DNA from: Anaerococcus urinomassiliensis
GTDB taxonomy: Bacteria; Bacillota; Clostridia; Tissierellales; Peptoniphilaceae
Length of the DNA stretch: 64,000 nt
Direction: 5' to 3'
NCBI RefSeq assembly: GCF_900128425.1
Contig: NZ_LT635782.1
Location: 1,922,214 to 1,986,213, forward strand
In this document: piece by piece, positions 41,025-49,310 of the stretch
Layout of the letters: each line of letters starts with the position of its first letter
How positions within the stretch are numbered: position 1 is the stretch's first letter
Notes under the pieces: generated by a model
What the model saw: only the letters and a program-made list of their open reading frames with translations
Database searches by the model: none
What the model was told of the DNA's origin: nothing
Program-made: the position numbers and the translations under genes

Positions 41025-41519
41025 ATGATAGAAATCAGACAAACAAGCAAAGATGATTTAAAAAATATACAAAAGTTGTGGGCTGACAAAGAAGTCATGG
41101 TCCATGTAGGCATTCCAGAGGGGATTATAAAATCAGATGATCAAATGAATAGCTGGCTAGAAGCACAAATCTCAAAGAAAGCTAATTCAAATCATTACTC
41201 AATCTATAAGGATGGTAAATATTGTGGAGAAGTCCACTATAACATCTTTACTGACCATGACAATATAGCAGATCTTGGCATCAAATTATATAGCTTTGCA
41301 AGAGGATTAGGGATAGCTAACTATGCCTTATCTTTTGTAATTGAAAAAGCTTATAAGAATGGGGCAAAGATAATATCCTTAGATCCAAATCCTAACAATA
41401 AGAGGGCCATCAGATTTTATGAGAAGATGGGTTTTGTAAAAAAGGAAGCACCAGATTTTGTTATTAAAAAATTTCCCCAATTTGACCATTATTATATGGA
41501 GCTTAATAAAAATTCATAG
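41025..41519 (+). CDS. GNAT-family N-acetyltransferase
   Basis: This 164-aa protein has the GNAT fold of the RimJ/RimL-like group. The acetyl-CoA binding stretch ARGLGIANYALSFVIEKAY and the C-terminal DPNPNNKRAIRFYEKMGF are clear. The substrate (protein N-terminus, antibiotic or small amine) cannot be told. The ATG follows GGGGGG. It stands alone before the toxin-antitoxin pair. Confidence 0.88.
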   Translation: MIEIRQTSKDDLKNIQKLWADKEVMVHVGIPEGIIKSDDQMNSWLEAQISKKANSNHYSIYKDGKYCGEVHYNIFTDHDNIADLGIKLYSFARGLGIANYALSFVIEKAYKNGAKIISLDPNPNNKRAIRFYEKMGFVKKEAPDFVIKKFPQFDHYYMELNKNS

Positions 41520-41604
41520 TATTGTGTATATCAATTTAAAAGCATAAGCAAAATTATTTACAATCCATTACTAGGTAAGTATAATGTAAAAAAAGGAGGG
41601 GCTT

Positions 41605-41877
41605 ATGGATACAACTAATGTGAATTTTAGACTTGACAAAAAAACTAAAAAAGAGGCTGAAGAATTGTTTGAGGACTTGGGATTAAATATGACCACGGCC
41701 CTTACCATGTTTGTCAAAGCATCTATTAGAGAGCAAGGAATACCATTTGAGGTGAGAAGAGATGTACCTAATGCAGAAACAATTGCCGCTATAGAGGAAT
41801 CGGAAAGATTATTAAGTGACCCAAATGTTAAAGGCTACGATAATATGGAAGATTTGATTAGGGCTTTAGAATCATGA
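41605..41877 (+). CDS. RelB/DinJ-family antitoxin
   Basis: A 90-aa protein with an N-terminal ribbon-helix-helix of the RelB/DinJ type (VNFRLDKKTKKEAEELFEDLGLNMTTALTMFVKASIREQGIPFEV) and an acidic, probably flexible C-terminal tail that would wrap the toxin. The ATG follows AAAGGAGGGG. Its stop overlaps the toxin start by 4 bases, the usual coupling in such modules. It should bind and repress its own promoter. Confidence 0.92.
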   Translation: MDTTNVNFRLDKKTKKEAEELFEDLGLNMTTALTMFVKASIREQGIPFEVRRDVPNAETIAAIEESERLLSDPNVKGYDNMEDLIRALES

Positions 41878-42149
41878 AATATGAAGTCATTTATACTAAT
41901 CAATTTAAAAAAGATTTGAAGCTAGCCAAAAAGCAAAATAAAGATTTGAATAAACTTTATCATATTGTAGATTTATTATCCCGTGGTAAGAAATTAGATC
42001 TATCATATAAAGATCATAGCTTAATAGGAGATTACAAAGGCTATAGGGAGTGCCATATTGAACCAGATTGGCTGCTGGTTTATAAAATTAAAGATGAAAT
42101 AATGGTCCTATCTTTAGCAAGACTAGGCACACATTCAGACTTGTTTTAA
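41874..42149 (+). CDS. YafQ/RelE-family mRNA interferase toxin
   Basis: A 91-aa RelE-superfamily ribosome-dependent endoribonuclease of the YafQ type. Visible are YTNQFKKDLKLAKKQNKD, DHSLIGDYKGYRECHIEPDWLLVYKI and the C-terminal LARLGTHSDLF, with the His residues that form the YafQ active site (DH, CHI, GTHSDLF). It is translationally coupled to the antitoxin at 41605. A strong terminator follows. Confidence 0.93.
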   Translation: MKYEVIYTNQFKKDLKLAKKQNKDLNKLYHIVDLLSRGKKLDLSYKDHSLIGDYKGYRECHIEPDWLLVYKIKDEIMVLSLARLGTHSDLF

Positions 42150-42164
42150 ATAACTAACAAAAAA

Positions 42165-42186
42165 ACGCCCAGACGGGCGTTTTTTG
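42165..42186. terminator. Bidirectional terminator between toxin gene and ahpF
   Basis: ACGCCC AGAC GGGCGT with A-run before and T-run after, so it works for both convergent genes. Confidence 0.85.
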
Positions 42187-42196
42187 ATGTATATTT

Positions 42197-43744
42197 TTAG
42201 TTTCTCATCAAATAGTTAAAGGCACCAAGGGATGCTGTTGCACCAGATCCTGCTGCTATTACTATTTGTTTGAATACTGTATCTGTGGCATCTCCTGCTG
42301 CGTAGACTCCTTCTAGGCTGGTTTTACCCTCGCTATCTACTAGGATTTCGCCACGGTCTGTAAGTTTTACTTCAGAATCTTTTAGCCATTCTGTATTTGG
42401 TACTAGACCTACTTGGATGAAGCAACCTTCAACATCTATGCTGCGTTCTTCGTTTGTTTCTCTATCTGTGTATTCTAGTCTTTCTAGTCTAGAGTCACCG
42501 TAAAGGCCTGTTGTTTGGGCGTTTTTGAGCACCGTAACATTATCTAGGCTATAAAGTTTGTCCTGGAGGACTTGGTCTGCCTTTAGCTCTGGTAAGAATT
42601 CTAGGACTGTTACATGGTCTACCATGGCTGCAAGGTCTATAGCAGCTTCGATGCCTGAGTTTCCTCCACCGATTACTGCCACAGGTTTACCTTTAAATAG
42701 TGGGCCATCACAGTGGGTACAATATGCTACACCCTTGTTTCTAAATTCGATCTCTCCAGGTATACCTATTAGTCTCCACCTAGCACCTGTTGCAATTACA
42801 ACAGTTATAGCTTGAAGTTTTGCGCCATTGTCAAGCTCAACTTCTACTAGTCTAGGATTTGCTGAGCCTTCTACTTCCTTAACTCCACTTGCAAGAGTGC
42901 CTGTCATGATATCTACGCCAAGAGCTGTTACTTGTTCTTTCATATTTGCCATGAAGCTAGGACCTTCGGTGTATTTGAAACCTGGGATATTTTCGATTCC
43001 AAGAGTTTCTTCAACTTGTCCACCAAATTCGCTGGCAACAAGGCCAGTAGATACACCCTTACGAGCTGCATAGATTGCAGCTGTTGCAGCAGCTGGACCG
43101 CCACCGATGATCAATACATCATAGGCTTTTTTTTCGGCAAAGTCATCAGAAGATCTCGTAGATCCAATTAGCTCAAGGAGGCTATCCATAGTTTGCTTGC
43201 CACCTTCTAAAAATTCCCCATCCTTAAAGATTGCTGGAACTGCAAGTACATCGCGGTCTTCAGCAATTTCTTGGAACATAGATCCTTCTATCATAGTGTG
43301 GTTGATGTTTGGATTTAGAATAGCCATGATATTGAATGATTGGACAACTTCTGGGCAGTTGTGGCATGATAGAGATACTATAGTTTCAAGGTTTTGCACA
43401 TCATCTATAGCCTTAATTCTCTTTTTTGTGCCTTCATCAATCCTGGGTTCGATTCCCCCAACTTGAAGGAGGGCTAGGGCAAAGGATGAGAATTCGTGGC
43501 CAAGTGGGACACCTGCAAAGATGATTTGCCCGTGGTCCTTTTCCCCTTTTAGTTCAAAGGCTGGAGTGTAGGTAAGGTCTTTTTCTACGATATTGATTTT
43601 GTCGGAAAGACTTGCAACGTCTTCTACAAATCCACGCACTTTATTACTTTTTTCGTCATTAGTAACAGAAAGCCCAATAGTGACTTCTGTTTTGAGCATG
43701 TCAAGATATTGGGCTAACTGGGTTTTTAAATTTTGATCTAACAT
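42197..43744 (-). CDS. ahpF: Alkyl hydroperoxide reductase flavoprotein subunit
   Basis: This 515-aa AhpF has an N-terminal double thioredoxin-fold domain with CHNC, a FAD-binding GGGPAAATAAIYAARKG, the redox-active CTHC near residue 345, an NAD-binding GGGNSGIEAAIDLA and the C-terminal GVYAAGDATD. Electrons pass from NADH through FAD and the CTHC pair to the N-terminal CHNC and then to AhpC. It lies 21 bases after ahpC in the same operon. Length is normal. Confidence 0.95.
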   Translation of the reverse strand: MLDQNLKTQLAQYLDMLKTEVTIGLSVTNDEKSNKVRGFVEDVASLSDKINIVEKDLTYTPAFELKGEKDHGQIIFAGVPLGHEFSSFALALLQVGGIEPRIDEGTKKRIKAIDDVQNLETIVSLSCHNCPEVVQSFNIMAILNPNINHTMIEGSMFQEIAEDRDVLAVPAIFKDGEFLEGGKQTMDSLLELIGSTRSSDDFAEKKAYDVLIIGGGPAAATAAIYAARKGVSTGLVASEFGGQVEETLGIENIPGFKYTEGPSFMANMKEQVTALGVDIMTGTLASGVKEVEGSANPRLVEVELDNGAKLQAITVVIATGARWRLIGIPGEIEFRNKGVAYCTHCDGPLFKGKPVAVIGGGNSGIEAAIDLAAMVDHVTVLEFLPELKADQVLQDKLYSLDNVTVLKNAQTTGLYGDSRLERLEYTDRETNEERSIDVEGCFIQVGLVPNTEWLKDSEVKLTDRGEILVDSEGKTSLEGVYAAGDATDTVFKQIVIAAGSGATASLGAFNYLMRN

Positions 43745-43765
43745 TTATTTATAAATCCTCAAATC

Positions 43766-44335
43766 TTATAGTTTACCTACAAGGTCAAGACCTGGGGTTA
43801 GGATATCATCGCCTTCTTCTTCCCATTTAGCTGGGCAAGCTTCACCTGGGTGATTCGCAATGTATTTACCAGCTTTAACTTTGTTGATGTTAACATCAGC
43901 CTTACGTCCGATACCATCAGCATTTATTTCTACTGTTTGGATCACGTTTTCTGGGTCGATTACGAATGTAGCCCTTAGAGCCTTTCCTGAATCATCAAGG
44001 ATATCAAGTTCTCTTGTTAAATCTTTGTTAGAGTCAGAAATTAGTGGATATTCAAGTTTGCTAATTCGCTCGCTGTTGTCATGCCAAGCCTTGTGAACGA
44101 AGTGAGTATCTACAGAAACACCGTAAACATCTGCTCCAAGCTCTTGTAAAGCAGCATAATTATCTTGAAGATCTTCTAGTTCTGTTGGGCAAACGAAAGT
44201 AAAGTCAGCTGGATAGAATAGTAGTACTGTCCATTTTCCCTTTAAATCTTCGTTTGAAATTGTTATAAATTCGTCCTTTTTTGGATCGTAAGCGTCTAAA
44301 TTAAATTCTGGAAGTGTTTTACCAATAAATGCCAT
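43766..44335 (-). CDS. ahpC: Alkyl hydroperoxide reductase peroxiredoxin subunit
   Basis: This 189-aa typical 2-Cys peroxiredoxin reduces H2O2, organic peroxides and peroxynitrite. The peroxidatic Cys is in FTFVCPTELEDL and the resolving Cys in HPGEACPAKWEEG. It is first gene of ahpC-ahpF. The start has AGGAGA upstream, and the promoter carries a near-perfect PerR/Fur-type box. Confidence 0.96.
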   Translation of the reverse strand: MAFIGKTLPEFNLDAYDPKKDEFITISNEDLKGKWTVLLFYPADFTFVCPTELEDLQDNYAALQELGADVYGVSVDTHFVHKAWHDNSERISKLEYPLISDSNKDLTRELDILDDSGKALRATFVIDPENVIQTVEINADGIGRKADVNINKVKAGKYIANHPGEACPAKWEEEGDDILTPGLDLVGKL

Positions 44336-44370
44336 AATAATCTCCTTTATTTTTATTATTTATACTAATT

Positions 44371-44398
44371 ATTATAATCATTCTAAATTAAAAGTCAA
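44371..44398 (-). promoter_or_regulatory. ahpC promoter with PerR-like box
   Basis: On the minus strand TTGACT (44398-44393) and TATAAT (44376-44371) are 16 bases apart. TTAGAATGATTATAA (44386-44372) matches the PerR consensus TTATAATNATTATAA at every position but one and overlaps the -10, implying peroxide-relieved repression. Confidence 0.75.
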
Positions 44399-44540
44399 AC
44401 TAAAATAGACTTTATTTCCTCCTACAAAGATTTAATACCCTTTTTATATATATTTATATATTAAATTACAGTACTTTATTAAAGTTTAAGGTAAAATGTA
44501 GGTATAAAGCATAGTAATTAACTATTATTATGAGGCTGAG

Positions 44541-45071
44541 ATGAAAAAAGTTAAAAAATTTAATGTTTGCGTTAAGGCTTTTGAGTTGGGAAGAGAAAAC
44601 CCTTTGGAAGATGAGCTTATCGCATCTGGGAAATTAATAAAGCATGATGACTATTATGAAGTTTTTTCTATAGAGGCCGCCCGAGTCGGAGAGCTTGCTT
44701 ATGCTGGAGATTACGTTAAGATTGATAGTTCTAATATGCCCTATCCAAATACTAGAGATAGATTTTTATCCAATCACATACATATAGGTGGGGATGACTT
44801 TATCCAGTATCCTCAGGAGGTTTTAAGCTGGACTTATGGGGATGTTGAGGATGTGAATATCAAATACTTGCTTAAGACGAAAAAACTTATGATAAATCCT
44901 GACTTAGCAGATTCTTTTTACAAGGCAAATCTACGGGGGACCTTTCTTACAGCCAAGAAAGATGATTTGATCTTGATATATGGTGTGAAAAAAGTGGGAA
45001 ATAAGATAATATCAGTCGATTTCAACCTAATCGACAAGGATGAATTTGATAAGACTTACGAATATATATAG
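44541..45071 (+). CDS. Hypothetical protein, first of kinase-linked cluster
   Basis: A 176-aa soluble protein without a signal peptide. Notable is AYAGDYVKIDSSNMPYPNTRDRF in the middle, a conserved-looking motif rich in Pro, Tyr and Asp, and a C-terminal strand-rich part. I recognise no family. It precedes the 560-aa gene by 16 bases. The three genes at 44541-47195 look like one operon ending in a kinase fragment, so a role in a signalling or effector-regulating system is a guess from context. Confidence 0.7.
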   Translation: MKKVKKFNVCVKAFELGRENPLEDELIASGKLIKHDDYYEVFSIEAARVGELAYAGDYVKIDSSNMPYPNTRDRFLSNHIHIGGDDFIQYPQEVLSWTYGDVEDVNIKYLLKTKKLMINPDLADSFYKANLRGTFLTAKKDDLILIYGVKKVGNKIISVDFNLIDKDEFDKTYEYI

Positions 45072-45087
45072 TTAACGGGGAGTAGAG

Positions 45088-46770
45088 ATGGGAGCTAGAA
45101 TTTTTTCAGGGGAAACAACAATTATCGAAAGTAATGAATTTGAATGGCAAAAAAACATCAGTTCTGGAGAATATCTAAACATAGAGTCCATTGCAATTGG
45201 TGCTAATAATACCATATCGCTTAGGAAAAAAATTCCTTTTTATAAGTATATAATCAACTTTTTGTTGTTAAAATATAAGGATAGGTTGGATATTAAGGAA
45301 GATATAGGGGAAGTTTCAACTCTTATATTCGATTCTATTGAGGCCAATGAGAAAAACGAAGATTTAGAAAAGCTTGCCACGCTAGTTATTGAACTTTTTA
45401 GGGAAAAGGGCTTGGCACCAGGAGATTCAAAAAACGAAGTTTACGGATCCTTGGATTACAAAAAAGAAGATAGGAAAATTTGGAAGAAGACTCAAATAAG
45501 AAAGGACCTAAAGGCCAATGTTATAAGTCGTGATAAGATGTTCATATATGCCTTTGGTCTAGGGATGAGCCTGGAGGAGCTTGAGGGATTTTTGATGAAG
45601 GTCTTGGAAGAAACTGGCCTAAATATTTGGGATAGCAAGGAAACTCTCATATACATAGCTCTCAAACACTTCCCAGATAATCCAATGAGTTTTTATATGC
45701 GCGCTAATTATCTTTACCATGAAGAAGCTAACAAAAAGATTAGCTATGAGAAAAAGGATACTAATTTTAACACAATTATCTTACAAAACTCTCTTGATAA
45801 TTATCTAAATGATTATAAAAATGTGCCAGAAGTTGATGACACTCTGATCCATAACATAATATCCTACTACAAAGAATTGGTAAGCGAAAATAAAAACAGG
45901 ACTATACTCAAAGAATTTATATCTACTTTTAATAGCATAGATGAAAGTTTGTCCGCTGAAATTGCTGCCTTTTCCAATGTAAAATACGGAAATGACGATG
46001 GAACTACTACAAATGCTGAATACTTTTCCATGGGTAAGGTAGATATTTTTTACAAAAGTGATGAGGATATTATACTCAAAAGAGAAGATCCTTTTGTTTT
46101 TAGGTCCGAAGAAACTGGAGAGGAAAAAACTTACTATCCTTTTACCAGCTATACACTGCCAGCCAATCCTGAAGGTGGAGAAAAGAAAATAACTCTAAGA
46201 AGCACCTTTTACGAAGATAAAGACGACGTTCCAATCCTAGGTACTGGGGAAGGATATAGCGATTTTGCCTACGTTAAAACTATCCCTCAAATAACAAAAA
46301 TCGAGAATGATTCTATATACATTTCAGAAAAAAGATTATCTTCACTACTAACCTACTTGTACAACGAAGATGCCTTGATTCTAAGAGAAGATAGCAAATT
46401 GCCAGATGATCAAATCCAAGCCTTGGATAATCTATTAAAGGAAACAAAGATTAGGCACGAAAACTTAAATGCTATCATAGAAAAAGGAAAGATTAGCCAG
46501 ATCACAAGGTCTAGACTTATAACCCTATACTTTATTTCCTATGTATTGAAAAATAGAGATATTTGGTTTGACAAACTTTCCACCCCAGCTAGGAGGAAAA
46601 GGGATTATCTAATCTTTATGGATTATAAGCTAAGAAATGCCAGACTCTATGAGTACAACATTTCAAATCCTTACGAAGAAACCCTACTAAAGCTTGTAGT
46701 CTATGATGAACCTTTAGAAGCTTTCAGAGATCTTTGGGCAAAATATTTGATAAATATTGGGGACAATTGA
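45088..46770 (+). CDS. Hypothetical 560-aa protein of kinase-linked cluster
   Basis: A large cytoplasmic protein. Residues ~1-60 are strand-like and may be a small adaptor domain. Residues ~60-230 are helical (LEKLATLVIELFREKGLAPG, GLGMSLEELEGFLMKVLEETGL). The rest alternates helices and loops, with YYPFTSYTLPANPEGGEK near residue 360 and an RSRLITLYFISYVL helix near 475. No catalytic motif is recognised. It overlaps the start of the kinase fragment by one base (TGATG), so the two are coupled. Confidence 0.7.
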   Translation: MGARIFSGETTIIESNEFEWQKNISSGEYLNIESIAIGANNTISLRKKIPFYKYIINFLLLKYKDRLDIKEDIGEVSTLIFDSIEANEKNEDLEKLATLVIELFREKGLAPGDSKNEVYGSLDYKKEDRKIWKKTQIRKDLKANVISRDKMFIYAFGLGMSLEELEGFLMKVLEETGLNIWDSKETLIYIALKHFPDNPMSFYMRANYLYHEEANKKISYEKKDTNFNTIILQNSLDNYLNDYKNVPEVDDTLIHNIISYYKELVSENKNRTILKEFISTFNSIDESLSAEIAAFSNVKYGNDDGTTTNAEYFSMGKVDIFYKSDEDIILKREDPFVFRSEETGEEKTYYPFTSYTLPANPEGGEKKITLRSTFYEDKDDVPILGTGEGYSDFAYVKTIPQITKIENDSIYISEKRLSSLLTYLYNEDALILREDSKLPDDQIQALDNLLKETKIRHENLNAIIEKGKISQITRSRLITLYFISYVLKNRDIWFDKLSTPARRKRDYLIFMDYKLRNARLYEYNISNPYEETLLKLVVYDEPLEAFRDLWAKYLINIGDN

Positions 46771-47195
46771 TGAAAAATTTCCAAAGCCAAGATGCTTTTA
46801 TTAATCAAATCAAAGAGATTAGTGGCTCTAGAAGGTCGTCTATGAGTGGCCATTCCTTTGATATAAGAACTCAAGAAGGTAAATACAGGGTAAAGACGGG
46901 CAGACTTATTGGAAAAACAGAATCCTGCCTTATCTACCAAGCTCGTGTAGAAAATACTGGTAGACAAAATATGCTCATGAAAGAATTCTTCCCCTCTCTT
47001 AGAGAAGATGTAGTTGGAATCAGAGATGCTGAGAATCCAGAAATAATCCACTATCAAACAAAAAGCGAAGAGGGCCAAAGATCACTTGAGAAGAGCCGCA
47101 AGAATTTTGTAGATTCCTACTACAAACACCTAGAAACTATGGATTTAAATTTAAAAGAAAATACACAAAAAACAATAGTAAATAAAAGAATTTAA
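46770..47195 (+). pseudogene. Truncated Ser/Thr-type protein kinase (N-lobe only)
   Basis: This 141-aa frame contains what looks like a kinase N-lobe: a glycine-loop-like GRLIGKTESCLIYQA, then the beta-3 strand with the ATP-binding Lys in MLMKEFFPSL. It then ends shortly after a helix (KSRKNFVDSYYKHLETMDLN). The catalytic HRD and DFG regions of a kinase are missing. The stop is followed closely by a strong terminator. A 3' deletion is the simplest reading; an intentionally short regulatory protein is the alternative. The start at 46770 overlaps the previous stop. Confidence 0.6.
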
Positions 47196-47213
47196 ATATA
47201 ATTCGAAAAGGCT

Positions 47214-47258
47214 AGCTGGAAGAAGTAGGCAAAACACCGACTTCTTCCAGCTATTTTT
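47214..47258 (+). terminator. Terminator after kinase fragment
   Basis: A perfect 13-bp stem AGCTGGAAGAAGT/ACTTCTTCCAGCT is followed by ATTTTT. Confidence 0.88.
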
Positions 47259-47284
47259 ATGCCAGCCTCCCAAGCTTAAAAAGT

Positions 47285-47409
47285 GAAATTCGAAAAAAAT
47301 CTAGGTCATTAGCCCAGCCTATAATGTAATCAAGATAAATGCAAGCGAAAAGCTCAGGAATATAAAATGAAATTTGAAAAAAATCATGCTTGAAGCTTGG
47401 ACCTATAAT
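47285..47409 (+). promoter_or_regulatory. Tandem duplicated promoters of the CAP-lipoprotein gene
   Basis: The 17-base block GAAATTYGAAAAAAATC occurs at 47285-47301 and 47369-47385. Each is followed, exactly 18 bases later, by TATAAT (47320-47325 and 47404-47409). The copies are 84 bases apart. No TTGACA lies at -35, so the shared block may be an activator site or an alternative -35 context. Confidence 0.6.
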
Positions 47410-47451
47410 AAAGACACAATAGACAACGGGGAAATATAACGGGAGGTAGAT

Positions 47452-49050
47452 ATGAAAAAGCAATTAAAAGCATTAGCATTAATACTAGCAATACTCACAT
47501 CAACAGCATGTGAATCAAAAGAAGCAAATACAACAGAAAATATCAACCTAGCACAAAAAGAAACAGAAAGTGAAGTTTCCCTTGCAAATATAAAAACACC
47601 AAAGACAACCAAAGTTTCATTTGAAGAAGAAAATACAGAAAATAAAGAAAACAAAGAAAATAAGAAATCTTATCTAATTCCACAAACTTTAGAACTTAAA
47701 GAAGCTGAAAAAGCGGAAGAAGCAAAAGAAGCTAAAAAAGAAACTACTGAAGAAGAAGTAGTTTATCAAGAAGTTAGCACAGTTAATGAAGAAGATTCTA
47801 TAGAAGAAGCTAAAGTAGAAGAAAAAGCACCAGCTTACGATGACGCATACGAAGTTTTCGTAGGAGCAGACAAAGAAGAATACGCATACATAGAAGAAGA
47901 AATAGAAGATGATAAAGCAGTAGCTTATCTAGCAGAAGAAAAACATGAAGTTGAAGCTAATAAAGAAGCTCCAGAAGTAATAGAAGAAGCTGTAATATCT
48001 GCACCAGCAGTAATCGAAGAAGAAGTTACAGTAAACGAAGATAACGAAATCATCAAAGAAGTAGAAGAAGAAACAGAAGAAACACCAGTAGAAATCAAAG
48101 AAGAAGCACCAGTAGTAAATGAAACAAAAGAAAACAATGCGTCTGGACTAACAGTTGCTAGCCCAACTATAGAAGAAATAAGATCATACTGGAAAAACTA
48201 CCAAACAAAAGCAAACGACACAGTTGAAGTATTTGGACTAAACTTAATCAACCAAGAAAGTGATGAAATATTTAGCGAATGGACAAATCTTGACCTTAAC
48301 AACATGACTCTTGGCGCACTTTCTCAAGTGGCACAAGAAGATGCTCTTCACATTGTAAACACAGCAAGATTTGCATCAGGTATCAAAAACGAACTAATAA
48401 TAGGTCAAAACCAAGCACAAGCTGCACAAGCTGCATCACTAGTAAACAGATTAAATGATGAAATGAGCCATAACCCAGAAGAAATTAGTGGACTTGATTC
48501 AAACATCTACCAACTAGCTTGCAATGGTGCTGCAAACTCAAACCTAGCATCAAACTATGGTCTACTAGAATCAGTAATAGGATACTTAAGAGATGACCTT
48601 GGTGAAAGGAACCAAGCTGAAGTTGGACACAGAAGATGGGTACTAAATCCAGCAGAAACAGTAGTAGGATTTGGGTTAGCTGAAGAATACTCAGCAATGT
48701 ATGTTAACAACAACGAATACGATGGCGAAAACGAAGATTTAGTATATGCTTATCCAGGACAAACTGCAATAAGCGAGTTCCACTCAGAAAATTCTAGCCT
48801 ATCACTAATGTTTGGCGAAAACTTTGACTTAACAAATGCTAAAGTTAGCGTAACAGACCTTCAAACAGGCGAAGTAAGAAATGATGCATACATCGACCAA
48901 AGTCTAAAAGGTTGGGTAAAATCAATCACATTCGGTAAAGGAATGAACTTCCAACCAGGTACAAAACTTCAAGTTAAAGTTACAGGCGTAACAAAAGACG
49001 GAGCAGAATACCCAGTAGAATACACAATCGAATACGCATCAATTAAGTAA
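47452..49050 (+). CDS. CAP-domain (SCP-like) surface lipoprotein
   Basis: This 532-aa protein has a signal peptide ending in the lipobox STAC. A very acidic Glu/Lys/Ala/Val-rich linker follows (about residues 25-235), resembling extended wall-spanning stalks. The C-terminal part (about 270-430) shows CAP/SCP-like landmarks: ARFASGIKN, SQVAQEDALHIVN, GHRRWVLNP and ETVVGFGLA. A final Ig-like or beta domain follows (SVTDLQTGEVRNDAY to the end). CAP proteins in Firmicutes are secreted and mostly of unknown function. RBS GGGAGG precedes the ATG. Confidence 0.85.
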   Translation: MKKQLKALALILAILTSTACESKEANTTENINLAQKETESEVSLANIKTPKTTKVSFEEENTENKENKENKKSYLIPQTLELKEAEKAEEAKEAKKETTEEEVVYQEVSTVNEEDSIEEAKVEEKAPAYDDAYEVFVGADKEEYAYIEEEIEDDKAVAYLAEEKHEVEANKEAPEVIEEAVISAPAVIEEEVTVNEDNEIIKEVEEETEETPVEIKEEAPVVNETKENNASGLTVASPTIEEIRSYWKNYQTKANDTVEVFGLNLINQESDEIFSEWTNLDLNNMTLGALSQVAQEDALHIVNTARFASGIKNELIIGQNQAQAAQAASLVNRLNDEMSHNPEEISGLDSNIYQLACNGAANSNLASNYGLLESVIGYLRDDLGERNQAEVGHRRWVLNPAETVVGFGLAEEYSAMYVNNNEYDGENEDLVYAYPGQTAISEFHSENSSLSLMFGENFDLTNAKVSVTDLQTGEVRNDAYIDQSLKGWVKSITFGKGMNFQPGTKLQVKVTGVTKDGAEYPVEYTIEYASIK

Positions 49051-49083
49051 AAAGATAATCCCGTATATATTTTCACATAGAGT

Positions 49084-49115
49084 AAAAGCTTAAGTTTCCC
49101 GTCTTAAGCTTTTTT
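49084..49115 (+). terminator. Terminator after CAP-lipoprotein gene
   Basis: AAAAGCTTAAG pairs with CTTAAGCTTTTTT, with the T-run included. Confidence 0.85.
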
Positions 49116-49310
49116 GTTTGCATAAATTTATGTTAAAATTAATATAGATATAATAAAGCTAAAAAATAAAAGAAACACTTAGGTTATAGCCACATATAAT
49201 AAGGAGAATGACTCCTAAAATAAGGAAAAATCTATAAGATATAATAAGTATATTATGACCAATCAAAAATCATTATAGAAAAATATTGGCCAAAATAGAT
49301 AGGAGAAGTT

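Noticed and set aside
42558..43466. Plus-strand open frames opposite ahpF
   Set aside because: They are antisense images of a clearly conserved gene and encode no recognisable protein.
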